From Streptomyces huiliensis (GTDB lineage: Bacteria > Actinomycetota > Actinomycetes > Streptomycetales > Streptomycetaceae): a stretch of 64,000 nucleotides of DNA. Shown piece by piece: positions 27,912-36,989 of this stretch; the stretch's first letter is position 1, and each line of letters starts with the position of its first letter. Position numbers and translations under genes: made by a program. The notes beneath the pieces were generated by a model. The model saw only the letters and a list, made by a program, of their open reading frames with translations, had not been told where the DNA came from and made no database searches. Location: assembly GCF_020037025.1 (NCBI RefSeq), contig NZ_JAIQLH010000036.1, positions 34,564 to 98,563 of the forward strand. Reading direction: 5' to 3'.

Positions 27912-28712
27912 TCACCCCACCGCCGGCAACCCCGCCGCGTCCAGCAGGTACGCCGTCATCGGCTCGTAGAACCGAGGGTCGACGACATGGTCGTCGAGCG
28001 GCACGGCGACCCGGAGCAACCCCTCCGCCTCCGCGAGGAACAGCGCCGGATCGTTGCAGTCCGCGAAGCCGACCGTGTCGATCCCGCGCTGCGCCGCGCA
28101 CCCCGCCCAGCCGTGGTCGGCGACCACCAGGTCGGGCCGCGGGCGGCCCTCGCGGGCCAGCCCGTCCAGGACCGCCGCCATCGGGGCGGGGGAGTGGGTG
28201 TGCCACAGCGTCGCCCCGCGCTCGAACACCGCCACGTCCGCGACCTGGTACACCACGCCCTCGTCCGCCCGCAGCCCGCCGGGCACGGAGACGATCTCGC
28301 AGCCGGCGGCGCGCAGGGCCGCGGCCGTCGCCCGGTGCACGTCCAGCAGGCCGCCGGGGTGGCCGGTGGCGAACAGCACCCGCCGCCGCGCCTCCGCCGC
28401 CTTCCGCAGGAACAGGGCCGCCCGCTCCAGCGCGGCGATCGTCAGCTCCGGGTCGATGGCGTCCTGCCCGGACCGCAGCGCGGGGTCGTCGCTGACCCCG
28501 CAGCGCTCGGCCATGACGGCCAGCACGTCCTGCTCGTCCGTCCAGCGGTCGCCCAGCTCCACGCCCAGCCAGTGCGACCGGTCGCCGCGGGCGAGCGCGC
28601 GGTAGTGGTCGAGGCTGTTCTGCCGGGGCGTGGCGACCACCCCCGCGATGCGCGTCCGGACGAGGTGGTCGAACAGCTCGGCTCGGCTGGGTACGGTCTG
28701 CGGCGTCGGCAT
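27912..28712 (-). CDS. conserved phosphatase-like protein
   Basis: 266 residues from the ATG at 28712; an ATG three codons earlier is equally open. FATGHPGGLLDVHRATAAAL, LWHTHSPAPMAAVLDGL and VVADHGWAGCAAQRGIDTVGF (split across about residues 123-210) are the strongest segments. Streptomyces homologues are usually annotated as phosphatase. From the sequence I can only say that it is a cytosolic alpha/beta protein with His- and Asp-rich loops that could bind a metal or phosphate. It is divergent from the agmatinase gene. Confidence 0.65.
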   Translation of the reverse strand: MPTPQTVPSRAELFDHLVRTRIAGVVATPRQNSLDHYRALARGDRSHWLGVELGDRWTDEQDVLAVMAERCGVSDDPALRSGQDAIDPELTIAALERAALFLRKAAEARRRVLFATGHPGGLLDVHRATAAALRAAGCEIVSVPGGLRADEGVVYQVADVAVFERGATLWHTHSPAPMAAVLDGLAREGRPRPDLVVADHGWAGCAAQRGIDTVGFADCNDPALFLAEAEGLLRVAVPLDDHVVDPRFYEPMTAYLLDAAGLPAVG

Positions 28713-28863
28713 GCCCCCCATTCTTCCCCGCGGGCCGCGATGGACGCCGTGTCCATAAGGGGAGCCCGGACCCACAGTTCCGTATATGTGCGGAATCCCG
28801 GCCCCTGCCTACCCTCTGGTACGTCCCCGTACGTCCCAGGCAGCGATCCGAGAGGCTCCCCGC

Positions 28864-29841
28864 ATGACCACCGTCGCCCCCCGTGAACCGCGCGGCCCCG
28901 TCGACTCGTCCCGCATCCCGCGCTACGCCGGACCGGCGACCTTCGCCCGCCTGCCGCGGCTCGACGAGGTCGGCACGGCCGACGTCGCGGTCGTCGGCGT
29001 GCCCTTCGACACCGGTGTCTCCTACCGCCCCGGCGCCCGCTTCGGCGGCAACGCCATCCGCGAGGCCTCCCGGCTGCTGCGCCCCTACAACCCGGCGCAG
29101 GACGCGTCGCCGTTCGCCCTCGCGCAGGTCGCGGACGCCGGTGACATCGCCGCCAACCCGTTCGACATCAACGAGGCCGTCGAGACGATCGAGGCCGCGG
29201 CCGACGACATCCTCGGCACCGGCGCCCGCATGATGACGCTGGGCGGCGACCACACGATCGCGCTGCCGCTGCTGCGCTCGGTCGCCAAGAAGCACGGCCC
29301 GGTCGCGCTGCTGCACTTCGACGCGCACCTGGACACCTGGGACACCTACTTCGGTGCCGAGTACACCCACGGCACCCCGTTCCGCCGGGCCGTCGAGGAG
29401 GGCATCCTCGACACCTCCGCCCTCTCCCACGTCGGCACCCGCGGCCCGCTGTACGGCAAGAAGGACCTGACCGACGACGAGAAGATGGGCTTCGGCATCG
29501 TCACCTCGGCGGACGTCTACCGCCGCGGCGCCGACGAGGTCGCCGACCAGCTCCGCCAGCGCATCGGCGACCGCCCGCTGTACATATCGATCGACATCGA
29601 CTGCCTCGACCCGGCGCACGCCCCCGGCACCGGCACCCCCGAGGCCGGCGGCATGACCTCCCGCGAGCTGCTGGAGATCCTGCGCGGCCTGGCCTCCTGC
29701 AACCTGGTCTCGGCGGACGTCGTCGAGGTGGCGCCCGCGTACGACCACGCCGAGATCACGGCCGTGGCCGCGTCCCACACGGCGTACGAGCTGACGACGA
29801 TCATGTCGCGGCAGATCGCGGCCGGGCGGGCGCAGGGCTGA
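28864..29841 (+). CDS. speB: agmatinase-family ureohydrolase
   Basis: 325 residues. The binuclear Mn centre motifs are intact: [11 protein letters not shown] (His at about residue 130), [10 protein letters not shown] and [19 protein letters not shown]. The N-terminal [19 protein letters not shown] loop is typical of agmatinases and guanidinobutyrases. It hydrolyses a guanidino compound to amine and urea; agmatine to putrescine is the default call. It stands alone, followed by its own terminator. Confidence 0.92.
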   Translation: MTTVAPREPRGPVDSSRIPRYAGPATFARLPRLDEVGTADVAVVGVPFDTGVSYRPGARFGGNAIREASRLLRPYNPAQDASPFALAQVADAGDIAANPFDINEAVETIEAAADDILGTGARMMTLGGDHTIALPLLRSVAKKHGPVALLHFDAHLDTWDTYFGAEYTHGTPFRRAVEEGILDTSALSHVGTRGPLYGKKDLTDDEKMGFGIVTSADVYRRGADEVADQLRQRIGDRPLYISIDIDCLDPAHAPGTGTPEAGGMTSRELLEILRGLASCNLVSADVVEVAPAYDHAEITAVAASHTAYELTTIMSRQIAAGRAQG

Positions 29842-29876
29842 CCCCGCACGACGGGCCCGTTGCGTGGCACGTGGTG

Positions 29877-29903
29877 GCCCGCCGCGTGGCGCACGTGGCG
29901 GGC
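29877..29903 (+). terminator. terminator after the agmatinase gene
   Basis: GCCCGCC and GGCGGGC pair around a 13-base loop, 36 bases after the stop codon. Confidence 0.6.
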
Positions 29904-30038
29904 TCGTCGCGTAAAAGCGGCGTAAGCCCGGGCAGCCGGAGCGACAAGGGCGCGTAAGGAAGCGGTCACCGGGCGTGCCCGGCACGGTTGGGTGGGGTCA
30001 CCGTCCACCCCGCCGCGACCGCGAAGGCCACCCCTCTG

Positions 30039-32180
30039 ATGCTGCGCCTGCTCCCCGAACAGGAAGCCACCCCGCCGAGTCCCGCCCCGGCCGGAGGAGG
30101 GCGGCGCCGGCACCGGCGGGTGGCCGGGGGCGCGGTCGAGCCGCGGCAGCTGCTCGCGTCCTTCCCGGACGCGGTCCGCAAGCTGGACCCCCGGGTGATG
30201 GTGCGCAACCCGGTGATGTTCGTGGTGGAGGTCGGCTCCGTCCTCACCACGCTCTCCGCGATCGTCTCGCCGTCCGTCTTCGCCTGGCTGATCAGCTGCT
30301 GGCTGTGGCTCACCGTCGTCTTCGCCAACCTCGCCGAGGCCGTCGCCGAAGGGCGCGGCAAGGCGCAGGCGGAGACCCTGCGCCGGACCCGGAGCGCGAC
30401 CGTCGCCCGCCGGCTGCGGTCCTGGCGGGTCGGCATGGGACGGGACGGCTGGGAGGAACAGCGGGTCCCCGCGGCCGAGTTGAGGCCGCAGGACTTCGTG
30501 GTGGTCGAGGCCGGCGAGACCGTACCGGGGGACGGCGAGGTCGTCGAGGGCGTCGCCGCCGTCGACGAGTCGGCCGTCACCGGCGAGTCCGCCCCGGTGA
30601 TCCGCGAGGCGGGCGGCGACCGCTCGGGGGTCACCGGGGGCACGACGGTGCTCTCCGACCGGATCGTCGTCCGGATCACCTCCCGCCCCGGACACACCTT
30701 CCTCGACCGCATGATCTCGCTCGTCGAGGGCACCACCCGGCAGAAGACCCCCAACGAGCTGGCCCTCAACATCCTGCTCGCGTGCCTGACGGTCATCTTC
30801 ATCCTCGCCGTGGTGAGCCTCCAGCCCATGGCCGGCTGGGCGGGCGCCCAGCAGAGCATCACCGTGCTCGTCGCCCTCCTGGTCACCCTCATCCCCACCA
30901 CCATCGGCGCGCTGCTCTCCGCGATCGGCATCGCGGGCATGGACCGGCTGGTCCAGCGCAATGTGATCGCCCTGTCCGGGCGGGCCGTGGAGGCCGCCGG
31001 GGACGTCAACACCCTGCTCCTCGACAAGACCGGCACCATCACCCTCGGCAACCGGCGGGCGGACTCCTTCGTCCCGGTCAAAGGCGTCCCCCGGGAGCTG
31101 CTCGCCGACGCCGCCCAGCTCGCCTCGCTGTCCGACGGGACGCCCGAGGGCCGCTCGATCGTCGAACTCTCACGGCGGCAGGGCGTCCACCGCGACGAGG
31201 CCGACTTCGCGCACGGCCGGTTCGTGCCGTTCTCGGCGCAGACGAGGATGAGCGGCGCCGACTTCGCGCACGGCGACGCGTTCTGCCGCATCCGCAAGGG
31301 CGCGGCCGCGTCCGTCATCCACTGGGTCACCCAGCGCGGCGGCGAGGTCCCCGTCGACGCCCGCTGGATCGCCGACTCCATCGCGGCCGGCGGCGGCACC
31401 CCGCTGCTCGTCGCCCTGGAGGACCACGACGGCACCCGCGTCCTCGGCGCCGTCCACCTCAAGGACGTCGTCAAGGACGGCATGCGCGAGCGGTTCGAGG
31501 AACTGCGCCGCATGGGCATCAAGACCGTCATGGTCACCGGGGACAACCCGCTCACCGCCAAGGCCGTCGCGGCGGAGGCCGGCGTGGACGACTACCTGGC
31601 CGAGGCCACCCCGGAGCGCAAGCTCGCCCGCATCCGCGAGGAGCAGGCGGGCGGCAACCTCGTGGCGATGACCGGCGACGGGACGAACGACGCGCCCGCG
31701 CTGGCCCAGGCGGACGTCGGCGTCGCCATGAACACCGGCACCTCGGCCGCCAAGGAGGCCGGGAACATGGTGGACCTGGACTCCAACCCCACCAAGCTCA
31801 TCGAGATCGTCGAGGTCGGCAAGCAGCTGCTCATCACCCGCGGGGCCCTCACCACCTTCTCCATCTGCAACGACGTCGCCAAGTACTTCGCGATCGTCCC
31901 CGCCATGTTCGGCGGGGCGGCGGGCTACGGAGGACTGGAGAAGCTCAACATCATGGGCCTGCACAGCCCGTCCTCGGCCATCGCCTCGGCGATCGTCTTC
32001 AACGCCCTGGTCATCATCGCCCTCATCCCGCTGGCCCTGCGCGGGGTGCGCTACGCCCCCTCGTCCGCCCACGACCTGCTCCGCCGCAACCTGAGCCTGT
32101 ACGGCCTGGGCGGCCTCGTCGCCCCGTTCCTCGGCATCAAGGCCCTCGATCTGCTGATCCAGTACGTGCCGGGCATGTGA
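30039..32180 (+). CDS. kdpB: KdpB-type potassium-transporting P-type ATPase, orphan copy
   Basis: 713 residues from the ATG at 30039; a TTG at 29988 would add 17 residues and neither has a good ribosome site. All P-type ATPase elements are seen: TGES at about residue 181, DKTGTITLG with the phosphorylated Asp at about 329, KGAA in the nucleotide domain, and [50 protein letters not shown] and [19 protein letters not shown] are specific to KdpB. Length and motifs are complete. No kdpA, kdpC, kdpF or kdpDE gene flanks it; the neighbours are an agmatinase-type gene and an ABC exporter. KdpB alone has no potassium channel subunit, so the partner must be elsewhere or the function has changed. Confidence 0.92.
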   Translation: MLRLLPEQEATPPSPAPAGGGRRRHRRVAGGAVEPRQLLASFPDAVRKLDPRVMVRNPVMFVVEVGSVLTTLSAIVSPSVFAWLISCWLWLTVVFANLAEAVAEGRGKAQAETLRRTRSATVARRLRSWRVGMGRDGWEEQRVPAAELRPQDFVVVEAGETVPGDGEVVEGVAAVDESAVTGESAPVIREAGGDRSGVTGGTTVLSDRIVVRITSRPGHTFLDRMISLVEGTTRQKTPNELALNILLACLTVIFILAVVSLQPMAGWAGAQQSITVLVALLVTLIPTTIGALLSAIGIAGMDRLVQRNVIALSGRAVEAAGDVNTLLLDKTGTITLGNRRADSFVPVKGVPRELLADAAQLASLSDGTPEGRSIVELSRRQGVHRDEADFAHGRFVPFSAQTRMSGADFAHGDAFCRIRKGAAASVIHWVTQRGGEVPVDARWIADSIAAGGGTPLLVALEDHDGTRVLGAVHLKDVVKDGMRERFEELRRMGIKTVMVTGDNPLTAKAVAAEAGVDDYLAEATPERKLARIREEQAGGNLVAMTGDGTNDAPALAQADVGVAMNTGTSAAKEAGNMVDLDSNPTKLIEIVEVGKQLLITRGALTTFSICNDVAKYFAIVPAMFGGAAGYGGLEKLNIMGLHSPSSAIASAIVFNALVIIALIPLALRGVRYAPSSAHDLLRRNLSLYGLGGLVAPFLGIKALDLLIQYVPGM

Positions 32181-32223
32181 TCCCGCCGGCCCCTCGTGTA
32201 GCGCCCCTCGTGTTGCGGCGGGA
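32181..32223 (+). terminator. terminator-like inverted repeat after kdpB
   Basis: TCCCGCCG and CGGCGGGA pair directly after the stop. The 27-base loop contains a near-direct repeat GCCCCTCGTGT. Confidence 0.5.
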
Positions 32224-32285
32224 TGAAATCCGCCGCCCCCGGCGTTTGCGCCTCTCGGTAAGGCGTACGAGGCGGGAGGACCCGG

Positions 32286-35200
32286 GTGGCGGTTCAGGCG
32301 GAGAAGGCGGCGAAGGCGGAGCATCGGACGGACGGTCCCGGCTGGGCCAGGCGGCTCGCCGGGTACTGCTGGCGGTACCGGCGGGCCGTGCTGCTCGCCC
32401 TCGGGTCCTCGCTGGGCGGCATGGCCGTCACGGCCCTCGTCCCGCTCATACCCAAGGTGATCATCGATGACGTCATCGGTGGTCACCACCGCTCCCTGGC
32501 CCCCTGGGCCACCCTGCTGATCGTCGCCGCGGTCGTCGTCTACGGCCTCACCTACGTCCGCCGCTACTACGGCGGCCGACTGGCGCTCGACGTCCAGCAC
32601 GACCTGCGTACCGAGATGTACGCGTCCATAGCCCGGCTGGACGGCAAGCGGCAGGACGAGCTCTCCACCGGCCAGGTCGTCGGCCGGGCCACCAGCGACC
32701 TCCAGCTGATCCAGGGCCTGCTGTTCATGCTGCCGATGATGATCGGCAACATCCTCCTCTTCCTGATCTCGCTCGTCGTGATGGCGGTCCTGTCGCCGCT
32801 GCTCACCGTCGTCGCCCTCGCCGTCGCCCCCGCCCTCTGGTTCCTCGCCTCCCGCAGCCGCGTCAAGCTCTTCCCCGCCACCTGGTACGCCCAGGGGCAG
32901 GCCGCCGCCGTCGCCGGCGTCGTGGACGGCGCGGTCGGCGGCGTCCGGGTCGTCAAGGGCTTCGGGCAGGAGGCCCAGGAGTCCGGGAAGCTCCGGAAGG
33001 TCAGCCGCCGGCTGTTCGCCGGGCGGCTGCGCACCGTCAAGCTCAACTCCCGCTACACCCCGGCCCTCCAGGCCGTCCCCGCGCTCGGCCAGGTGGCCAT
33101 GCTCGCGCTCGGCGGCTGGCTGGCGACCCGCGGGCAGATCACGCTCGGCACGTTCGTCGCCTTCTCCACCTACCTCGCGCAGCTCGTCGGCCCGGTCCGG
33201 ATGCTGACGATGATCCTCACCGTGGGCCAGCAGGCCCGCGCCGGCGTCGAGCGCGTCCTGGAACTGATCGACACCGAGCCGGTGATCGACGAGCGTCCCG
33301 ACGCCCACGAGCTGCCCGCCGACGCCCCCGCGACCGTCGAGTTCGACGACGTCTCGTTCGGCTACGACCCCGCGCGGCCCGTCCTCGACGGCGTCACCCT
33401 GCGGATCGAGCCCGGCGAGACGGTCGCCGTCGTCGGCGCGTCCGGCAGCGGCAAGTCGACGCTGTCCCTGCTGCTCCCGCGCTTCTACGACGTGACGTCC
33501 GGCGCCGTCCGCATCGGCGGGCACGACGTCCGCGACCTCACCCACGCCTCGCTGCGGGCCGCGATCGGGCTGGTGCCGGAGGACAGCTTCCTGTTCTCCG
33601 ACAGCGTCCGCGACAACATCGCGTTCGGCCTGCCAGGCGCCACCGACGAGCAGGTCCGCACCGCCGCCCGGGCCGCGCAGGCCGACGGCTTCATCTCCGC
33701 GCTGCCCGAGGGCTACGACACCAAGGTCGGCGAGCAGGGCCTGACCCTCTCCGGCGGCCAGCGGCAGCGCATCGCCCTCGCCCGCGCGATCCTCGCCGAC
33801 CCCCGGCTGCTCCTCCTCGACGACGCCACCTCGGCGGTCGACGCGCGCGTCGAGCACGAGATCCACGAGGCGCTGCGCGGCGTGATGGCCGGCCGGACGA
33901 CGCTGCTGATCGCCCACCGCGCGTCCACCCTCGGCCTCGCCGACCGCATCGCGGTGCTGGACGGCGGCCGGCTGGTGGACGTCGGCACGGCCGACGAGCT
34001 CCAGGAGCGGTGCGCCCTCTACCGGCGGCTGCTCACCGACCCCGACGAGCTCGGCGGCGTCGCCAAGGACCCGGCGGGTGCGACGGAACCGCCCGTCGAC
34101 ACGGTCGAGGACGCGGTGGACGGCCGCGTGGACGGCGTCACGCCCGCGCTCTGGAACCGGGACGGCATGGCGGAAGCGGACGATCCGCACGGCTCCCTCA
34201 CCGGCATGCCCGCCACCCCCGAACTCCTCGCCAAGGTCGCGGCCCTGCCGCCGGCCACCGACACCCCGGACATCGACGAGGAGCGGGCCGCCCGCCCCGA
34301 GGAGGCGTACGGGCTGCGGCAGCTGCTGCGCGGCTTCGGCGCGCCGCTGGCGGTGAGCCTGCTGCTGGTGGCGGTGGACGCGGTCGCCGGGCTGCTGCTG
34401 CCGGTGCTGATCCGGCACGGCATCGACCAGGGCGTGGAGCGGATGGCGCTCGGCGCGGTCTGGGCGGCGTCCGGGCTGGCGCTGCTGGTCGTCGCCGCCC
34501 AGTGGGCGGCCCAGGTCGGCGAGACCCGGATGACGGGCAGGACCGGCGAACGCATCCTGTACTCCCTCCGTCTGAAGATCTTCGCGCAGCTCCAGCGCCT
34601 CGGCCTCGACTACTACGAGCGCGAGCTCACCGGCAAGATCATGACCCGGATGACGACGGACGTGGACGCCCTGTCCACGTTCCTCCAGACCGGTCTCGTC
34701 ACGGCCGTCGTCTCCGTCCTCACCTTCCTCGGCATCCTCGTCGCGCTGCTCGTCATCGACGTCCAGCTGGCCCTGGTGGTCTTCGCGACGCTGCCGCTGC
34801 TCGTCGTCGGCACGGTCTTCTTCCGGCGGCAGAGCGTCAAGGCGTACGAACTCGCCCGGGAGCGGGTCGGGCTCGTCAACGCCGACCTCCAGGAGAGCGT
34901 CGCCGGCCTGCGCATCGTCCAGGCGTACCGCCGCGAGGAGGCCGGCGCCGACCGGTTCGCCGAACGGAGCGACGGCTACCGGCGGGCGCGGGTGCGGGGG
35001 CAGTGGCTGATCTCGGTGTACTTCCCCTTCGTCCAGCTCCTGTCGTCGGTGGCGTCGGCGGCGGTGCTGATCGTCGGTGCGGGGAGGGTGGACGACGGGA
35101 CGCTGACGACGGGCGCGCTGGTCGCCTATCTGCTGTACATCGACCTGTTCTTCGCCCCCGTGCAGCAGCTCTCGCAGGTCTTCGACGGCTACCAGCAGGC

Positions 35201-36083
35201 GACGGTGTCGCTGGGCCGGATCCAGGCGCTGCTGCGCGAGCGGACGTCCACGCCGGTGGCGGCGGACGCGCGGGCGGTGGGGAAGCTGCGCGGCGAGATC
35301 GTCTTCGACGACGTGCACTTCCGCTACGGTTCGGACGACCCCGATTCCGACTCCGGCACCGGTGGTCGCGCCCAGGCCCTCACCGGCATCGACCTGACCA
35401 TCCCGGCCGGCCAGACCGTCGCCTTCGTCGGCGAGACGGGAGCGGGCAAGTCCACGCTGGTGAAGATGGTCGCCCGCTACTACGACCCGACGTCGGGGGC
35501 GGTCCGGGTGGACGGGGACGACCTGCGGGAGCTGGACCCGGTCGCGTACCACCACCGCCTGGGCGTCGTCCCCCAGGAGCCCTACCTCTTCCCCGGCACG
35601 GTCCGCGACGCCATCGCCTACGGCCGGCCGGACGCGTCCGACGCGGAGGTGGAGGCGGCGGCGCGGGCGGTCGGGGCGCACCCGATGATCGCGACGCTGG
35701 ACGGCGGCTATCTGCATCCGGTCGCGGAGCGCGGCCGCAACCTGTCCGCCGGGCAGCGCCAGTTGATCGCCCTGGCGCGGGCGGAGCTCGTCGACCCGGA
35801 CATCCTGCTGCTCGACGAGGCGACGGCCGCCCTCGACCTCGCCACGGAGGCCCTGGTCAACGAGGCGACGGACCGCCTGGCGGGGCGGCGCACGACCCTC
35901 GTCGTCGCCCACCGCCTGACGACGGCCGCGCGGGCGGACCGGGTGGTCGTCCTGGACGGGGGCAGAGTCGTGGAAGACGGCACCCACGCCGAACTCCTGG
36001 CGCTGGACGGCCGGTACGCGGAGCTGTGGCGCACGTTCGCGGGCGGCGCGGGCCGGGAGGAGGCGCTCGGGGTGGGCGCCTGA
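32286..36083 (+). CDS. fused four-domain ABC exporter (TMD-NBD-TMD-NBD), asymmetric ATP sites
   Basis: 1265 residues from a GTG, about twice the normal half-transporter. TMD1 spans about 25-320 and NBD1 follows: Walker A GASGSGKST near 383, LSGGQ near 487, and Walker B LLLLDDATSA near 511, with Asp in place of the catalytic Glu. A linker of about 70 residues leads to TMD2 (about 690-985) and NBD2: GETGAGKST near 1048, signature LSAGQ near 1152, Walker B ILLLDEATAA near 1176. Both H-loops (AHR) are intact. NBD1 Walker motifs plus NBD2 signature form a degenerate site, the other a consensus site, as in heterodimeric exporters such as TM287/288. The cargo is unknown, possibly a drug or lipid. 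Confidence 0.93.
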   Translation: MAVQAEKAAKAEHRTDGPGWARRLAGYCWRYRRAVLLALGSSLGGMAVTALVPLIPKVIIDDVIGGHHRSLAPWATLLIVAAVVVYGLTYVRRYYGGRLALDVQHDLRTEMYASIARLDGKRQDELSTGQVVGRATSDLQLIQGLLFMLPMMIGNILLFLISLVVMAVLSPLLTVVALAVAPALWFLASRSRVKLFPATWYAQGQAAAVAGVVDGAVGGVRVVKGFGQEAQESGKLRKVSRRLFAGRLRTVKLNSRYTPALQAVPALGQVAMLALGGWLATRGQITLGTFVAFSTYLAQLVGPVRMLTMILTVGQQARAGVERVLELIDTEPVIDERPDAHELPADAPATVEFDDVSFGYDPARPVLDGVTLRIEPGETVAVVGASGSGKSTLSLLLPRFYDVTSGAVRIGGHDVRDLTHASLRAAIGLVPEDSFLFSDSVRDNIAFGLPGATDEQVRTAARAAQADGFISALPEGYDTKVGEQGLTLSGGQRQRIALARAILADPRLLLLDDATSAVDARVEHEIHEALRGVMAGRTTLLIAHRASTLGLADRIAVLDGGRLVDVGTADELQERCALYRRLLTDPDELGGVAKDPAGATEPPVDTVEDAVDGRVDGVTPALWNRDGMAEADDPHGSLTGMPATPELLAKVAALPPATDTPDIDEERAARPEEAYGLRQLLRGFGAPLAVSLLLVAVDAVAGLLLPVLIRHGIDQGVERMALGAVWAASGLALLVVAAQWAAQVGETRMTGRTGERILYSLRLKIFAQLQRLGLDYYERELTGKIMTRMTTDVDALSTFLQTGLVTAVVSVLTFLGILVALLVIDVQLALVVFATLPLLVVGTVFFRRQSVKAYELARERVGLVNADLQESVAGLRIVQAYRREEAGADRFAERSDGYRRARVRGQWLISVYFPFVQLLSSVASAAVLIVGAGRVDDGTLTTGALVAYLLYIDLFFAPVQQLSQVFDGYQQATVSLGRIQALLRERTSTPVAADARAVGKLRGEIVFDDVHFRYGSDDPDSDSGTGGRAQALTGIDLTIPAGQTVAFVGETGAGKSTLVKMVARYYDPTSGAVRVDGDDLRELDPVAYHHRLGVVPQEPYLFPGTVRDAIAYGRPDASDAEVEAAARAVGAHPMIATLDGGYLHPVAERGRNLSAGQRQLIALARAELVDPDILLLDEATAALDLATEALVNEATDRLAGRRTTLVVAHRLTTAARADRVVVLDGGRVVEDGTHAELLALDGRYAELWRTFAGGAGREEALGVGA

Positions 36084-36128
36084 GGACGGGCTTGGGGCGT
36101 GTCATGGCGTCACCTCTAGGCTGACGCC

Positions 36129-36764
36129 ATGACGTCACACCCGCACCAGCCGTTGCTGCGCCTGCTCTCCGACACCCACGTCCCCGCCGACGTCCGGCAC
36201 GCCTTCGGCTACCTCCGCCCGGTGGCCGAGGGGCTGGTCGAGGGCATCGCCCTCGACACCCCCGACTCGATCGTGCTCCTGGACGACAAGGGCGTGGCGT
36301 CGGACGGCGACCCGGCGGCCCTGCGCGCGGCGGCCCGCGCCAACCTCGCGGCGCTGCCGATGGGCCACGACCGGCTGGACCGGCCCGACGGGACCGTCCT
36401 GTACATCGTGGGCGCGGGTTCCGCGCACGCCGCCAGCAAGATCCTCGTCCTGGACGAGCTGGTCCGCGAGGTCACCGGGCAGGCGCCGCCCGCCGAGGGC
36501 GTCCTCGTGACCGTACCGAGCCGGCACAACCTCGCCTTCCACCCCGTCGTGGACGGAACGATCGTCAGCGCCGTCAACGACCTGGCGGCGTTCGGTCTCG
36601 GCGCGTACCAGGACAACCCCGATACCTGCCTCTCGCCCCGGGTCTACTGGTGGCAGAACGGCACCCTGACCTCGCTGACGGTCATCGACCACGAGACGCG
36701 TCAGTTCTCCATCCGGCCGCCGGAGGAACTCCTCGCCATTATGCGGCGGTTGGCCGGGGTCTGA
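36129..36764 (+). CDS. hypothetical protein
   Basis: 211 residues from the ATG at 36129, 46 bases after the ABC exporter gene in the same orientation. It is soluble, with no signal peptide. The internal segments VLYIVGAGSAHAASKILVLD, GVLVTVPSRHNLAFHPVVDG and SPRVYWWQNGTLTSLTVID (each a separate piece) suggest an alpha/beta protein. The GVLV-PSRH-LAFHP pattern faintly recalls DUF1444-like proteins, but I would not assign it. It may be cotranscribed with the exporter. Confidence 0.7.
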   Translation: MTSHPHQPLLRLLSDTHVPADVRHAFGYLRPVAEGLVEGIALDTPDSIVLLDDKGVASDGDPAALRAAARANLAALPMGHDRLDRPDGTVLYIVGAGSAHAASKILVLDELVREVTGQAPPAEGVLVTVPSRHNLAFHPVVDGTIVSAVNDLAAFGLGAYQDNPDTCLSPRVYWWQNGTLTSLTVIDHETRQFSIRPPEELLAIMRRLAGV

Positions 36765-36989
36765 GTGGAGGTCCGCCTTCCGAACCATCCGCAGGGCTAC
36801 AGGAGATCACGGATCGGGGGATACGGCACGGCTCCGGAAGTGAACTCCTTGTAGGCGCCCTGCGGGTACGTCATGATCGCCCAATGGGCGCTCTTCGCCC
36901 CTCGGACGGTGCGGAGTGCGCACATCACCGCCCCGGCACGCGACGTCGCGTTTCCGGGAATCCTTCGCCGTTGAGGAGTGATGGGCAGC

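Noticed and set aside
31170..35987. Minus-strand open frame of about 1600 codons opposite kdpB and the ABC exporter
   Set aside because: It is the mirror frame of GC-rich genes on the plus strand; its composition is low-complexity Val/Asp/Arg/Gly and it lacks recognisable domains.
36797..36880. Short minus-strand coding-like end (MTYPQGAYKEFTSG)
   Set aside because: Too short, no start signal and it overlaps the leader of the SGNH hydrolase gene; could be a gene relic, but I cannot support it.
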